Below, one piece after another: positions 1-7,775 of a stretch of 28,471 nucleotides of DNA. Position 1 is the first letter of the stretch; every line of letters starts with the position of its first letter. The position numbers and the translations under genes were made by a program. The notes beneath the pieces are model-generated. The model worked only from the letters and a program-made list of their open reading frames with translations, had not been told where the DNA came from and did not search any database. The stretch lies in the NCBI GenBank assembly GCA_963575745.1, contig CAUYUJ010010432.1, forward strand, positions 1-28,471, read 5' to 3'. Source of the DNA: Prorocentrum cordatum (Eukaryota > Sar > Dinophyceae > Prorocentrales > Prorocentraceae).

Positions 1-195
1 GGAGCGTCTACGCCGCCTTGCGCCGTCTCGGGGGCCACCATGGGCTGTCCGTGCTATTTCGGGGGCCCTCTTAGGCTATCTTGGATCATCTCCGCGGTTG
101 GCGGCGCAGGCGCGGGCGGGCGATATCGCGTTGCGCCCCCCCTGGCCGCGGTTAGGTGATCTCATGCATCGCCATCGTCGTCATCATCGCTGCAA

Positions 196-210
196 CCAGT
201 TGGGCTCAAG
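196..210 (+). other. Possible relict of spliced-leader 3' end upstream of gene A
   Basis: The 15 bases resemble the last 15 bases of the dinoflagellate spliced leader (CCATTTTGGCTCAAG), with 13 matches here and 14 in the second copy (20847-20861). The preceding seven bases match poorly. An ATG follows 50 bases downstream at 260. It may be a decayed leader from a retroposed mRNA or part of an unrelated dispersed repeat: a similar stretch, CTTGGGCCCAAGCC, lies upstream of the RING gene near 17870. Confidence 0.35.
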
Positions 211-297
211 CCAGAGGCCCGGGCTTTCGCTGATCGCGTCTTCGGCCACCAGAGCGTCTATGCCGCCGAAGAGAGGCCCGACCGGGGGCCCGCCGCC

Positions 298-1380
298 GTG
301 GCCCAGACAAAGGCCCACCTGGAAGGATTTGCGCGGGGAGCGCGGCGCAGAGCCTGCCCAGGCGCGGCCGCTGCCGCCGCCCGAGGTGGGCCCGCCCGCG
401 AGCCAAGCCGCTCGGCCGAAGGGGGGCCGAGAGCACCGGCGCACCCGCGCAAGGCGTGGGCGCCTCGGGCGGCCCTGCCAGAGCTCGGTGCGCGCGACGC
501 AGCGGCGCTGGACGCTGCGCTGGCCCAGCGGGACTCCGCCCGCTCAGGCGTTGGCGCACGGGCAGACAAGCGGGCGCGCCTGGCGTTGCGCTTTCGCGCG
601 GGGCGCACGCGGGGCACGCTGGCCCGACTGCTCCAGTGTGGACTTGTTAGCGGCGACGGCGGCCCGGCTGAGACGCTGGCCCCGCGGGCAGGGCTCGCTG
701 GCAAACTTCGAGGCGAGGAGGTGGTCGTCCTCGACGCCTTCGTGTGCCGCGGCCGCCTTCGGTGCGACGTGGCCCCCGTAGTCCAAGGCTCTGGGGCGGG
801 CGCCGCTGGCGGCGCGCACGTGCTCAGGACGAGTTTGCGGCGTGGTTTGACCACGCGTGCCGGTTCTGATCTCACGGACGTGCAGCATCGGTGGCGCTGC
901 CGGTCGATCGTCCGCGGTGTTCCATGGATGGCGCGCGTGCCCGAGGGCGTGTCGGATGGCGGGCGCGCAGCATCGGTGGCTCCGCGCGCTCTCGTGGAAG
1001 ACGCGCAGATGTTGCAGTCTTTCCGCCACGCCCTCGCCGGCATGAACGTCGCGGCGCCCGCGTGCCAGCGGCCCGCGGCGCCAGTCCTCGTGATCCCGAA
1101 GGCCGCCGACGATCACGCCCGGCAATTCCGGCACTGGGTCGCGCGTCAGCAGGGGGGGGCCGCGCTGCAGCCGAGCGGGGAATGCAGGCGCGGGAGCTAC
1201 GTTTGGGACTTCCCGTGGCCAGCGCAGCTGGACCGTCAGAGGTGGGTATGCTTCACGTGCATGGGCTGTCCACGAACATGGGCATTGCCCGCAGGCGTCG
1301 CACGGCGGGCGCGGCGACGACGTCGGGCATCGCTGTTACTTCCCAGTCGCCGACGAGGACGTGGTGCGCGTCGTCCCTGA
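298..1380 (+). CDS. N-terminal open frame of transposase-like gene A (copy 1)
   Basis: A 360-codon open frame with no ATG at its start; the first listed codon is GTG. The nearest plausible ATG, at 260, is in a different frame, giving a proline- and arginine-rich start (MPPKRGPTGG). If that ATG is real, a frame change or intron is needed in the first few hundred bases. The protein is Ala/Arg/Gly rich. Near its C-terminus it has an aromatic and cysteine cluster (VCFTCMGC, about residues 318-325) that could bind zinc. After about 1300 the frame becomes arginine-rich and the coding signal moves to the overlapping frame that holds the DDE-like core. I do not recognise a domain in this part. GC content keeps every frame open here, so this choice is only moderately secure. 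Confidence 0.4.
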   Translation: MAQTKAHLEGFARGARRRACPGAAAAAARGGPAREPSRSAEGGPRAPAHPRKAWAPRAALPELGARDAAALDAALAQRDSARSGVGARADKRARLALRFRAGRTRGTLARLLQCGLVSGDGGPAETLAPRAGLAGKLRGEEVVVLDAFVCRGRLRCDVAPVVQGSGAGAAGGAHVLRTSLRRGLTTRAGSDLTDVQHRWRCRSIVRGVPWMARVPEGVSDGGRAASVAPRALVEDAQMLQSFRHALAGMNVAAPACQRPAAPVLVIPKAADDHARQFRHWVARQQGGAALQPSGECRRGSYVWDFPWPAQLDRQRWVCFTCMGCPRTWALPAGVARRARRRRRASLLLPSRRRGRGARRP

Positions 1381-2209
1381 CGCGATCGTCATCCGCGGCA
1401 ACGCGGCGGAGGGCGGGCAGAAGGAGGGCCGCTGTTACGTGACTGGGAGGTTCCTGGCAAGATTCCTCTTCTGCCTGAATGACACGCTGAACTTCCGCGA
1501 GTGCCGTCGGCAGCTGCTCGGGGAGTACGTCGCCGTCGCGCGCGGCGCGGAGGCGGGCTTGAGCGACGCCGGCGCGCGGGCAGTCCTCTTCAACATCGCT
1601 TTCGCCCTCCCCAAGCGCAAGATGTTGGGCATGATCGCCCCGCGCGCCTTCTCCGCCCCGATTTCGCGGAGAGTGTCTGAGATGCGGCGCCTGCAGAGTC
1701 TCTACAACGGTTCCGGGCTGCGCGTGGACGGCAACTTCAAGCTGGCGAAGAAGATTTGGAGAGGTGCCGGCAAGTCCCGCCAGAAGCCCTTCAGTTGCGT
1801 GCTCGGCATCTGCGGGACGGACGGATCGCCCCTGCTGCCTGTCGCCCCCGTCCGCGGGGAGGCCTGGATGGACATCAAGCGCGTGCTGCAGCCTCTGCTC
1901 GCGGACATCGTCTCTGCTCGCCAGGCCGCCGGCATGTCCTTGGAGGACGCGTGCCCTGCGTTCGTCAGCACCGACTCCTACAACAAGCACTTCAAGAAGT
2001 ACGCCGACGTGGTGAATGAGGCGTGCCAGCTTGCCCGGGTGCGGACGGCTGGCGCCACTCCGCGCGGCCCACTCGCCGCGCGCTGCATAGTCGCGCCTTC
2101 CGTCGGCGTGCTCGTGGCAGGCGAGCCGTTCCACGACGTCCTCAACGCGAGGAGGTGCGTGGAACGACAGCTCGGATCCAGTCGGCTTCGCCGCATCCGC
2201 CGCGCCTAG
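1361..2209 (+). CDS. DDE-type transposase-like core (copy 1)
   Basis: Open frame of 282 codons from a GTG. The frame is open further upstream (GHRCYFPVADED precedes it), so 1361 is not a true start and this is an internal exon or part of a frame-broken gene. Two acidic positions sit in motifs like those of DDE transposases: D123 in GLRVDGNFKLAKK and D205 in FVSTDSYNKH, about 82 residues apart. A third candidate acid, in VPVEQSW, lies in the separate frame ending at 3416. The layout resembles transposase-derived genes that are common in dinoflagellates, but I cannot assign a superfamily. A possible intron donor (GGAG|GTGCGT) lies near 2154, and a pyrimidine tract ends at CGCAG (2285), but the frames do not join cleanly. 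Catalytic roles are inference from motif shape only. Confidence 0.5.
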   Translation: MVRVVPDAIVIRGNAAEGGQKEGRCYVTGRFLARFLFCLNDTLNFRECRRQLLGEYVAVARGAEAGLSDAGARAVLFNIAFALPKRKMLGMIAPRAFSAPISRRVSEMRRLQSLYNGSGLRVDGNFKLAKKIWRGAGKSRQKPFSCVLGICGTDGSPLLPVAPVRGEAWMDIKRVLQPLLADIVSARQAAGMSLEDACPAFVSTDSYNKHFKKYADVVNEACQLARVRTAGATPRGPLAARCIVAPSVGVLVAGEPFHDVLNARRCVERQLGSSRLRRIRRA

Positions 2210-2442
2210 ATCTCAGCTGGCCCATCGAACTGCCGGGCGCCAGAGCCCAGCCAGCACCGGTTCATTTGTTCGGTTTTCCCCGCAGGGGCGACGGGGCATG
2301 ACGTGACGAGGAGCGCGGCCGCGCGCCTTGACGGGCGCGGAGAGCGACGGCTCCGGCGGACTTCTGCCACGACCACGCTGACCTGATCGGCCGGCTGAAC
2401 GCGCCCCGCGGCCCACCCGAGGAACCGCAAGGCGCGCCTCCC

Positions 2443-2826
2443 GTGCCGGCGCTTGGAGAGCGCGGGCGCGACCTCCTGCGGACTGCTGTGGCTCAGTCTG
2501 CCGCGTCCTTCCAGGAAGCGCTCGCGCAGGATCCAGACGGCGCGCGCGATTTGCGCGCGTTCCTCTCGTCGCCAGGGGTTCTCCGCGCGAAAGGCGTCTG
2601 GAAGAGCGCGTTCGGCGCGCAGCCGCCGCGCCCCGTGCTCGCGCGGGTTGCGCGTCGAGCAGGGGCCCAGCTCGACGCCGCGCACGGGTGGCATCTCGCG
2701 GCCTTCGGCCCGCCCCGCCGCCACTCTCGGGTCGCGGGCGGGGCCCTAGAGCATTTGGGAAATGTTTCGGGGGCCTTCTCGGGGACCTCTTGGCAGCTTT
2801 CCTGGAGATGCTGGGCGTCTCGTTAG
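2443..2826 (+). CDS. Intermediate open frame of transposase-like gene (copy 1)
   Basis: This 127-codon frame starts at a GTG but is open upstream to about 2345 (ADFCHDHADLIGRLNAPRG), so its real 5' boundary is unknown. The stretch LLRTAVAQSAASFQEALAQDPDGARDL, given here only as a description of a helical Ala/Gln-rich segment around residues 10-36, looks like protein and not a shadow frame. No domain is recognised. It lies between the DDE-like core and the C-terminal frame, overlaps the latter by 139 bases, and may be a piece of the same gene. Confidence 0.3.
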   Translation: MPALGERGRDLLRTAVAQSAASFQEALAQDPDGARDLRAFLSSPGVLRAKGVWKSAFGAQPPRPVLARVARRAGAQLDAAHGWHLAAFGPPRRHSRVAGGALEHLGNVSGAFSGTSWQLSWRCWASR

Positions 2827-3416
2827 AGCGATTGACCGCGCGCCACGTCGCGCCCTGGGGCGCGGCGGCGGATAACTACAGGAGCCGCAAGGCATTTAAG
2901 CGGGAAATTAAACGAATGCGACGTTGGTACAGTAGTCCCAAGCGCCTGGCGCGCCGCCGCCGCGGCATCCTGAGGGTCTGCCCAGCCTGCGCCCAGGAAG
3001 TGCGCGGCCGCAGATGCGTCTTCAATTCGAAGCTGCGGCGGCATTACAGCCGCCTTCTCAAGTCGCGACGCTTGAGCGGCTTGCTTGCGTGGCAAGAGTG
3101 CGCCGAAGGCTTGCGGGCCGCCGGCGTGGGCCCTCGATCCGGCACCGTCCCAGTCGAACAGTCTTGGGCCATCACTGCTTCGTACTGGCCATCCGAGACT
3201 AAGACTGCAGGAGAGAAAGTTTTCAAGTTTTTTGCAGACTTGTCATTCCTGCGGTTTTTGTACATGCACTTCCACAGTTCGGCGTTGCCCGCGTGGGTCG
3301 ACGATGACGTCATGTATTTCCAGCAGAGCGAACGCGCCCGTCTCATGCTCGAGCCCGAGACAGCTCTGCGGCTGGAGCAAGAGTTGGCGGACGCCGCTCG
3401 CCAGAGTTCGCAGTGA
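2688..3416 (+). CDS. C-terminal part of transposase-like gene with candidate third acidic residue (copy 1)
   Basis: Open frame of 242 codons from a GTG to TGA at 3414-3416. Convincing protein begins near residue 38 (FLEMLGVSLERL). A basic stretch (residues 65-93) is followed by a Cys cluster, CPACAQ (C98, C101) plus C110 and nearby histidine H119, which could bind zinc. The segment SGTVPVEQSW (E157), followed by FFADLSFLRFLYMHFHSSALPAWV, resembles the C-terminal end of transposase-derived proteins, where a helix with a conserved Glu precedes an aromatic tail. E157 would be the third acid of a D-D-E set with D123 and D205 of the upstream frame. Copy 2 differs here by K25E, V105A and Y166H. The frame differs from the upstream pieces, so the gene is spliced or broken. 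Confidence 0.5.
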   Translation: MASRGLRPAPPPLSGRGRGPRAFGKCFGGLLGDLLAAFLEMLGVSLERLTARHVAPWGAAADNYRSRKAFKREIKRMRRWYSSPKRLARRRRGILRVCPACAQEVRGRRCVFNSKLRRHYSRLLKSRRLSGLLAWQECAEGLRAAGVGPRSGTVPVEQSWAITASYWPSETKTAGEKVFKFFADLSFLRFLYMHFHSSALPAWVDDDVMYFQQSERARLMLEPETALRLEQELADAARQSSQ

Positions 3417-4204
3417 GCTGCATGCAGGTTGGCGCAATGCCATTGTTAATTTTTTGCAGGGGCGAGGGCGACACTGCCCTACCTCCCGTGGTTGGGCCAG
3501 CCGCTAACTCTTGTATTGCCTTCGGCCCATTCCACCACCGTGCCTGGGTTCGTGGTCATGAGCTTCTTGGATGTTCGTCGAGATGTCGCGGGAGACCTCT
3601 CGAAAACCTTTTGGAGGCAGTTCAATGTCTCTTAGGGTCGTCCCGGGGCTTCCAGGGTGGCTCGGGCGCTTCTTGGAGCCTCCCGGTGGCATCTTGGGGC
3701 GGAAGGCTCGAGCTGTCGGTTCGGGGGTATTAGGCAGGAGACCTGGGGGCATTCCAACTTGCGCCTCAGAGCGCGGTGGCGGATTCGGCCGCCCTGTTCG
3801 TCTTCCTCTCCTCCATTCCTCCTCGCCCATCGGCCGCCGCGTCAGCGATCTACGTGCCAGGCTACGGAAAACGCACCCGTCATCTCAAGTTTGCCAAGCC
3901 CCCCCATCGATTGCCTTTTTCCCCCTCGTTCTGCCGCCCGCGCTCGGAGAGAGCAGGATGGGGCAGGGATGCCAAGACGATGAGGGAGAGGAGGAACACG
4001 AGAAGGAGCGTGTGGAGGAGGAATCTGCCCCGCCCGGGCAGGCAATATCGCGTTGCGTTGCCCCCACCGCGGCGAGTCGGAGGTCCTTCTGGTTTGCCCG
4101 TTTCTGGCGGCCCTGGGGCCCGACGGCGGCCCCCTAGGGCCCGAAATCTTCCCGGAAACGTCGAGCAAAAACGCGCCGCCGCCGCCGCCGAAGACGTCGT
4201 TGCT

Positions 4205-4212
4205 GCCGCCGC

Positions 4213-4255
<43 letters not shown>
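4205..4255 (+). repeat. (GCC)7(GTC)10 microsatellite
   Basis: Seven GCC units pass directly into ten GTC units. The same array with the same count occurs in the second copy at 24855-24905. Translated frames give only poly-Ala, poly-Val or poly-Ser, with no supporting protein context. Confidence 0.9.
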
Positions 4256-4257
<2 letters not shown>

Positions 4258-4301
4258 AGTATGTCGTCGATCCCCGACCTTCAAGGATTCTTGCTCGTTT
4301 T

Positions 4302-4354
4302 AGGCCTCTGGGAGCCGCTTTCGGGGCCTGGGACCGTCAAAAACGGATCCAGGA
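4302..4354 (+). repeat. Dispersed element R2, copy in segment A
   Basis: Shares the order GGCCTCTGGGAGCCG, TTTCGGGGCC, then CGTCAAAAACGGATCCAGGA with 14859-14908 (GGCTCCGGGGGCCG, TTTCGGGCCC, CTTCGAAAACGGGTCCAGGA) and in part with 15086-15124. A further copy is in the second segment A at 24952-25004. Function unknown. Confidence 0.6.
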
Positions 4355-4785
4355 CGAAAAACTATCCCGGGTTGTCGTCGTCGTCGCGACTTGTCCAAAT
4401 CTTTCGCCCCCCCTTCCGCGCCCCGGGACGCCCTCGCCGCCACGGCTGGAGAGCGACTAGAGTCTGGCCAGAGCGCGCCCCATCGACAGGTCCACGGGCC
4501 GATTTCGCATGGAAGCTCGAGGCTCAAGGATCGAGATCGGGAAACGAGGATTTGGGTTCGTCTGGGGGGGCTGGACTGGAAGGACCCCACGAATGCACGT
4601 CAGGGCGGGTCGGCAGGGGGGTCCGCCAACTCCTTGTTGATGGAAGGGCTTGGGCGGTCAACTCGGACACTCCGCGCCGATCGCAAGCTTGAACGGCAAA
4701 TCAGCGCGTTGGCGCCGAAGCGCATTTAGCATGCAGCTCCCAAAACGCCAGAATCACGCACGATCCACGGCGGCGCAAGGGCAGG

Positions 4786-4990
4786 GGGAGGAGGGGGGCG
4801 AGAGGGAGGGTGAGGAATGTAAGGGCGAGGATAAAGGGGGCGAGGAGGGGACGGTAGGGGATGCGAGGGAGGTGGAGGGGAACGAGGAGGCAAGGGAAGA
4901 TAGGGACTTGGGAGGACATATGGGGGGACGGGGGACAAATCAGAAAGGTAGGAGGGGGAGGTGGAGGAGGAGGACGGGAGGTCGAGGAAG
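4786..4990 (+). repeat. Polypurine tract containing the duplication A breakpoint
   Basis: About 200 bases with almost only A and G on the plus strand, many G runs (GGGGGAGGAGGGGGG and similar) and few pyrimidines. Such tracts can form triplex or G-quadruplex structures. The boundary of duplication A (4857 here, 25507 in copy 2) falls inside it. Confidence 0.75.
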
Positions 4991-5131
4991 AGTGATGAGA
5001 CAAAATGGCTGGCAACATCAGTGGCGCACGAGTGGTACGCAGGTCAAAGCACATGTGTTTACGCGTGTGTGTGAGAGGATCCTTATATGCCAACGGTATT
5101 GAATGCAACGGCACGTGAAGCAATGGCCACG

Positions 5132-5263
5132 CCGACCGTCGGAGTATCGCGCCGCATCGCCGATGCATCGCCGATGCAGCTCGATGTGGAGCCCGATGTG
5201 CCGTACGTCGGAGGTCGGAGTAGACGGTGCGCTCGCTGCATCGCGCGATACTCCGACGGTCGG
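5132..5263. repeat. 21-bp perfect inverted repeat with 90-bp loop
   Basis: The arms at 5132-5152 and 5243-5263 are exact reverse complements (core ACCGTCGGAGTATCGCG). The loop and flanks carry further partial copies: GGTCGGAGTAGACGG occurs at 5213-5227 and 5259-5273, and GCATCGCCGAT is repeated in tandem at 5154-5175. No coding frame is supported. Confidence 0.85.
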
Positions 5264-5579
5264 AGTAGACGGGGTCGATATTCCGACCGCCCGACGCATG
5301 GCGCGCCCCCAACACCCTCAACACCACTTTCTCGTTGCCTCGACGTCGGCTCGCACTCTGAGAGCATCCAGCCGAGATTAGAATCCAAACCTAAACTGCA
5401 TTGCGGCACCCTAGCTAAATACAGCCAGCCCAATGCAGACCAGCGGCCCAGAGTGTTTGCACAAGCATGCGTGTCACGATATATGCAATATGCTGATCCC
5501 TTATGTGTCTATGTCTGCTCAATGCTGCATTACGTTTGCATGCTATGCTAGTGCCTGCTGCGCTTGAAACTCCTGAGGC
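5264..5579. other. Intergenic spacer 3' of the 650-aa gene
   Basis: This stretch is less GC-rich than its surroundings and contains words such as GCATGC and CTATGTCTGCTC. I see no gene. It should include the 3' untranslated region of the minus-strand gene ending at 5580; no clear poly(A) signal is visible. Confidence 0.5.
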
Positions 5580-7532
5580 TCAGGAGCGCTTGGCGCGCTT
5601 GAAACCCTTGGCGGGGCGATCTGAAACGCTAGGGGCCTTGGCCTTCACGTGCTGACTGCCATCGGCTGAACTCGGGGCAGGCGGCTTCTTTGGGGTCGGA
5701 GTGTGAATAGACCCGTCCGCTAAGCTTTTCTTGGCTGGCGCGAGGTGGGCTCCGCCCCCAGACGCGCCTGCGCCAGGGGCCAACGCCTCGCCAGCCTGTG
5801 CTGGCAAAGGCTGGGCTGGAAGTGCGTGCGCCTGCAGGTCCTTGAACAACTGCCAGAAGCACTGCGGTACCTTGGGGTAGCGACCCTCGTTCTCCGTCAA
5901 GAACTCCGTCGCTTTCGTCGGCCCCTCAGGGCGATGACGATACGCAGTCAACAGGTCGACGCCCCTGATGACCACGCTTGCTTCCGCAGCGTCCTTCAGC
6001 AACTGGAGTGCCACGTTCACTGACTCGGACGTCGTCGGGTGGTCCTGCACGCGGGGGTTGATGGACAGCACGGCTGCTGACGTGGAGAAGGCCTTGATGC
6101 AGGTGTGGAGTGAGTTGTGGCGGTTGATCACGACGTCCAGCTTGTTCTTGAGCATCGCCATTGCCATCGTCTCGTTGAACACGTCGTCGACGAAACATGC
6201 TGTCCAAGTAGGGGTGACCTTTGCCGTCGCCTGTCCCTCGTTGGTCAAGACCTCGGCCATGCCCAGCAAGAGCATGCTCTCGTAACGCCCGCTGACTCTT
6301 GCCGCCAACAAGCACCAGTGACGCATGGTGTGGATCGACTCGCGGAGCTGCCAGCCTGTCTTCTCGAACTCCATGGCCCTGGGGTCGTTGGCCATGCTGT
6401 CCAGCTTCTGTCGCGCACCGTGGAGGATCTGCAATATGAAGGTGGCCGTCCCGCAGAGGTACCCTTGACTCATGAACTGCTTATCCTTGGAGCGAGCCTT
6501 CCTGCCTATAGCCACCTCGGCTGAGGAAATGACTGCGACCACGTCGGCGACAGCGCACTTGAGCTCCATAGCGAACATGCACAGGTCGATGCTGGGCTCC
6601 GGTGCATCCACAGTTGAGTAGAACATGCCAGGGACGTCGATCTCCGTCAGCATGACTGCTCTGATGAAGCATCGCAGGTGCTCGAGAGCTCGGTTATGAG
6701 GGAGAAGCTCCAACACCTTGGGATCCCCTTTGCTTCCAGAAACATCAATGGGCGCAAGCTTCGCAACATTGTCGGCATCGCCCTTAGGCAGCAAGTGAGG
6801 ATACAGGGCCGAGTCGTCGCACTCCTTTAAGACGTCGGCGTGAACGCTCCCCAGGAGCACCTCCACGTCAGAAATCGTAGAACTCTTATCTACCAAGAAC
6901 GCTGTAGCCTTGAAGTCGTACATGCGCTGGCCGACATGCTCAGCAAACGCCGCGAACAACGCTGCGATGTCATCTCCGACCTCGGGGAGATCGAGGGTGG
7001 ATGAGGTCAGCACGGTGAAGGGCGTGACTGAGGTGTGCTCGTGGTGGACCTTGCTGAAGTTGCAGAGGGCCTGCTCGTCGGGCTTGGTGCTGCTCTTTGA
7101 AAGTGACTCGCCGTCGAGCCACCAGTCTGGGTCGGCAAGCAAGTGAAGGCTCTCAAGGTATATGATAATCTTGTCGATGACCGCAACGTTGTGGTTGAAA
7201 TGTCTCAGGACAGTGTCGCCCGACGCGTCCTTGTCGAAGTGATCGTGCCAAGAGCCGCCCACTCTGGTGGCCGCGAGCTTGTGCAGCTTCTGGGCGCCCA
7301 GCGCAGACTTCAGCATCAGCTCAACGAAGGCTCTCAAGCGCGGGCGCATCGCTTTCACAGTGGCGTCGATCTCACGGATGTGAGCGAAGAGGCGGACTGG
7401 CGACGAGAACGGCATTGTCGGCTGCACATTGCCGTCGCCGCCAGGCTGGGTCGACTCGCACTCGGCTTTGACGACCTCTGTCTGGATGGGGCCTGAATTG
7501 TCGCCGCCTGCGGCAGCACACGAATCTGCCAT
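5580..7532 (-). CDS. Conserved-looking hypothetical protein, 650 aa
   Basis: An uninterrupted 1953-base frame on the minus strand. The ATG at 7532 is preceded in frame by TGA 36 bases upstream with no other ATG between, which supports this start for the unspliced reading. The N-terminus is acidic and low-complexity (about 1-40). The body (about 45-570) is mostly helical, with no signal peptide or membrane segment evident. The C-terminal 80 residues are Ala/Pro/Gly rich and end in a basic KGFKRAKRS that could act as a nuclear localisation signal. I do not recognise a family. Normal amino-acid composition and a single long frame argue for a real gene. The second copy (26729 to window edge, plus strand) differs by only one residue seen (Thr to Ala). 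The gene is divergent from the sulfotransferase at 7887. Lack of introns would fit a retroposed gene, which is inference. Confidence 0.8.
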   Translation of the reverse strand: MADSCAAAGGDNSGPIQTEVVKAECESTQPGGDGNVQPTMPFSSPVRLFAHIREIDATVKAMRPRLRAFVELMLKSALGAQKLHKLAATRVGGSWHDHFDKDASGDTVLRHFNHNVAVIDKIIIYLESLHLLADPDWWLDGESLSKSSTKPDEQALCNFSKVHHEHTSVTPFTVLTSSTLDLPEVGDDIAALFAAFAEHVGQRMYDFKATAFLVDKSSTISDVEVLLGSVHADVLKECDDSALYPHLLPKGDADNVAKLAPIDVSGSKGDPKVLELLPHNRALEHLRCFIRAVMLTEIDVPGMFYSTVDAPEPSIDLCMFAMELKCAVADVVAVISSAEVAIGRKARSKDKQFMSQGYLCGTATFILQILHGARQKLDSMANDPRAMEFEKTGWQLRESIHTMRHWCLLAARVSGRYESMLLLGMAEVLTNEGQATAKVTPTWTACFVDDVFNETMAMAMLKNKLDVVINRHNSLHTCIKAFSTSAAVLSINPRVQDHPTTSESVNVALQLLKDAAEASVVIRGVDLLTAYRHRPEGPTKATEFLTENEGRYPKVPQCFWQLFKDLQAHALPAQPLPAQAGEALAPGAGASGGGAHLAPAKKSLADGSIHTPTPKKPPAPSSADGSQHVKAKAPSVSDRPAKGFKRAKRS

Positions 7533-7753
7533 GCCCGCCTGTGAAGCTTGCCCCAGGAGATGGCCGATTCAACCTCTGACGGTATCACTAAACCACGTTT
7601 TACTAAAGGGAGGTCTGTCCATCCCCGAGTTACTCAACCCTCGGACGCTCACCAGAGTGTGAGTGCACCGCGAGGGCGTCTCGAGCGGGAGACCCTCCCT
7701 TAGGGCCTCCCGCCTCGCGTTGGCAATCCGAGACGGCCATCGGAGCATCCTGG
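7533..7753. other. Intergenic region between divergent genes
   Basis: This region holds the upstream sequence of the 650-aa gene. It contains an imperfect hairpin (CGAGCGGGAG near 7682, CTCCCGCCTCG near 7708) and no TATA-like element. The second copy at 26508-26728 appears identical by eye, judged from identical overlapping translations. Confidence 0.5.
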
Positions 7754-7764
7754 TCCGTAGCCAT
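7630..7764 (-). other. Possible alternative 5' exon of the 650-aa gene
   Basis: A 44-codon minus-strand frame begins with ATG at 7764 (MATDQDAPMAVSDC) and looks like a normal protein N-terminus. A GT donor (CTCTG|GTGAGC) lies with its first intron base at 7652. Splicing to an AG just upstream of, or within, the start region of the main frame could keep the frame, for example at GGCAAG|CTTCACAG. Its ATG overlaps the antisense of the leader relict, so the resemblance may be accidental. Confidence 0.25.
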
Positions 7765-7775
7765 TGTGGCTCAAG
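7754..7775 (+). other. Relict dinoflagellate spliced-leader sequence upstream of sulfotransferase gene
   Basis: The 22 bases match the dinoflagellate spliced leader (TCCGTAGCC then ATTTTGGCTCAAG) at 21 positions; the only difference is G for T at position 13. It is directly followed by GCTCAAG (7776-7782), which looks like the tail of a second, truncated leader. In dinoflagellates the leader is added by trans-splicing to mRNA. A genomic copy next to a gene is the known signature of an mRNA that was reverse-transcribed and reinserted. It lies 111 bases upstream of the sulfotransferase ATG, in the same orientation, and the gene has no visible intron. The second copy is at 26486-26507 on the minus strand. 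Confidence 0.85.

Larger units (their letters stand above)
3417..4784. other. Repeat-rich tail of segment A, no gene seen
   Basis: I see no convincing coding sequence in this stretch. 3540-3770 is built of degenerate phrases around CTCTTGG, GGGGGCCTTC and CTTGGAGCC. At 4039-4083 there is a diverged copy of a motif also at 119-163 (GGCRATATCGCGTTGCG then CCGCGGYKAG). At 4302-4354 lies a dispersed element seen again near 14859 and 15086. A GCC/GTC microsatellite is at 4205-4255. Open frames here are low-complexity shadows. Confidence 0.6.
1..4857 (+). repeat. Segmental duplication A, copy 1 (direct)
   Basis: This block is repeated in the same orientation at 20652-25507. The offset is 20651 up to about 3443 and 20650 after a 1-nt deletion in the second copy. 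By eye I count 17 substitutions plus that single-base indel, roughly 0.35 percent divergence. It carries the transposase-like gene and a repeat-rich tail. The left end is cut by the window, so its true start is unknown. The right end lies inside a purine-rich tract, where the copies diverge after ACGGTAG. Confidence 0.97.

Noticed and set aside
258-2134. Long minus-strand ORFs opposite gene A (261 and 293 codons)
   Set aside because: High GC content keeps antisense frames open; composition is Arg/Ala/Pro-rich, and the plus strand has better motifs and aromatic or hydrophobic patterning.
4701-5327. 208-codon minus-strand ORF in the purine tract
   Set aside because: It encodes Pro/Ser/Leu runs from the simple-sequence tract and then the hairpin repeats; no protein character.
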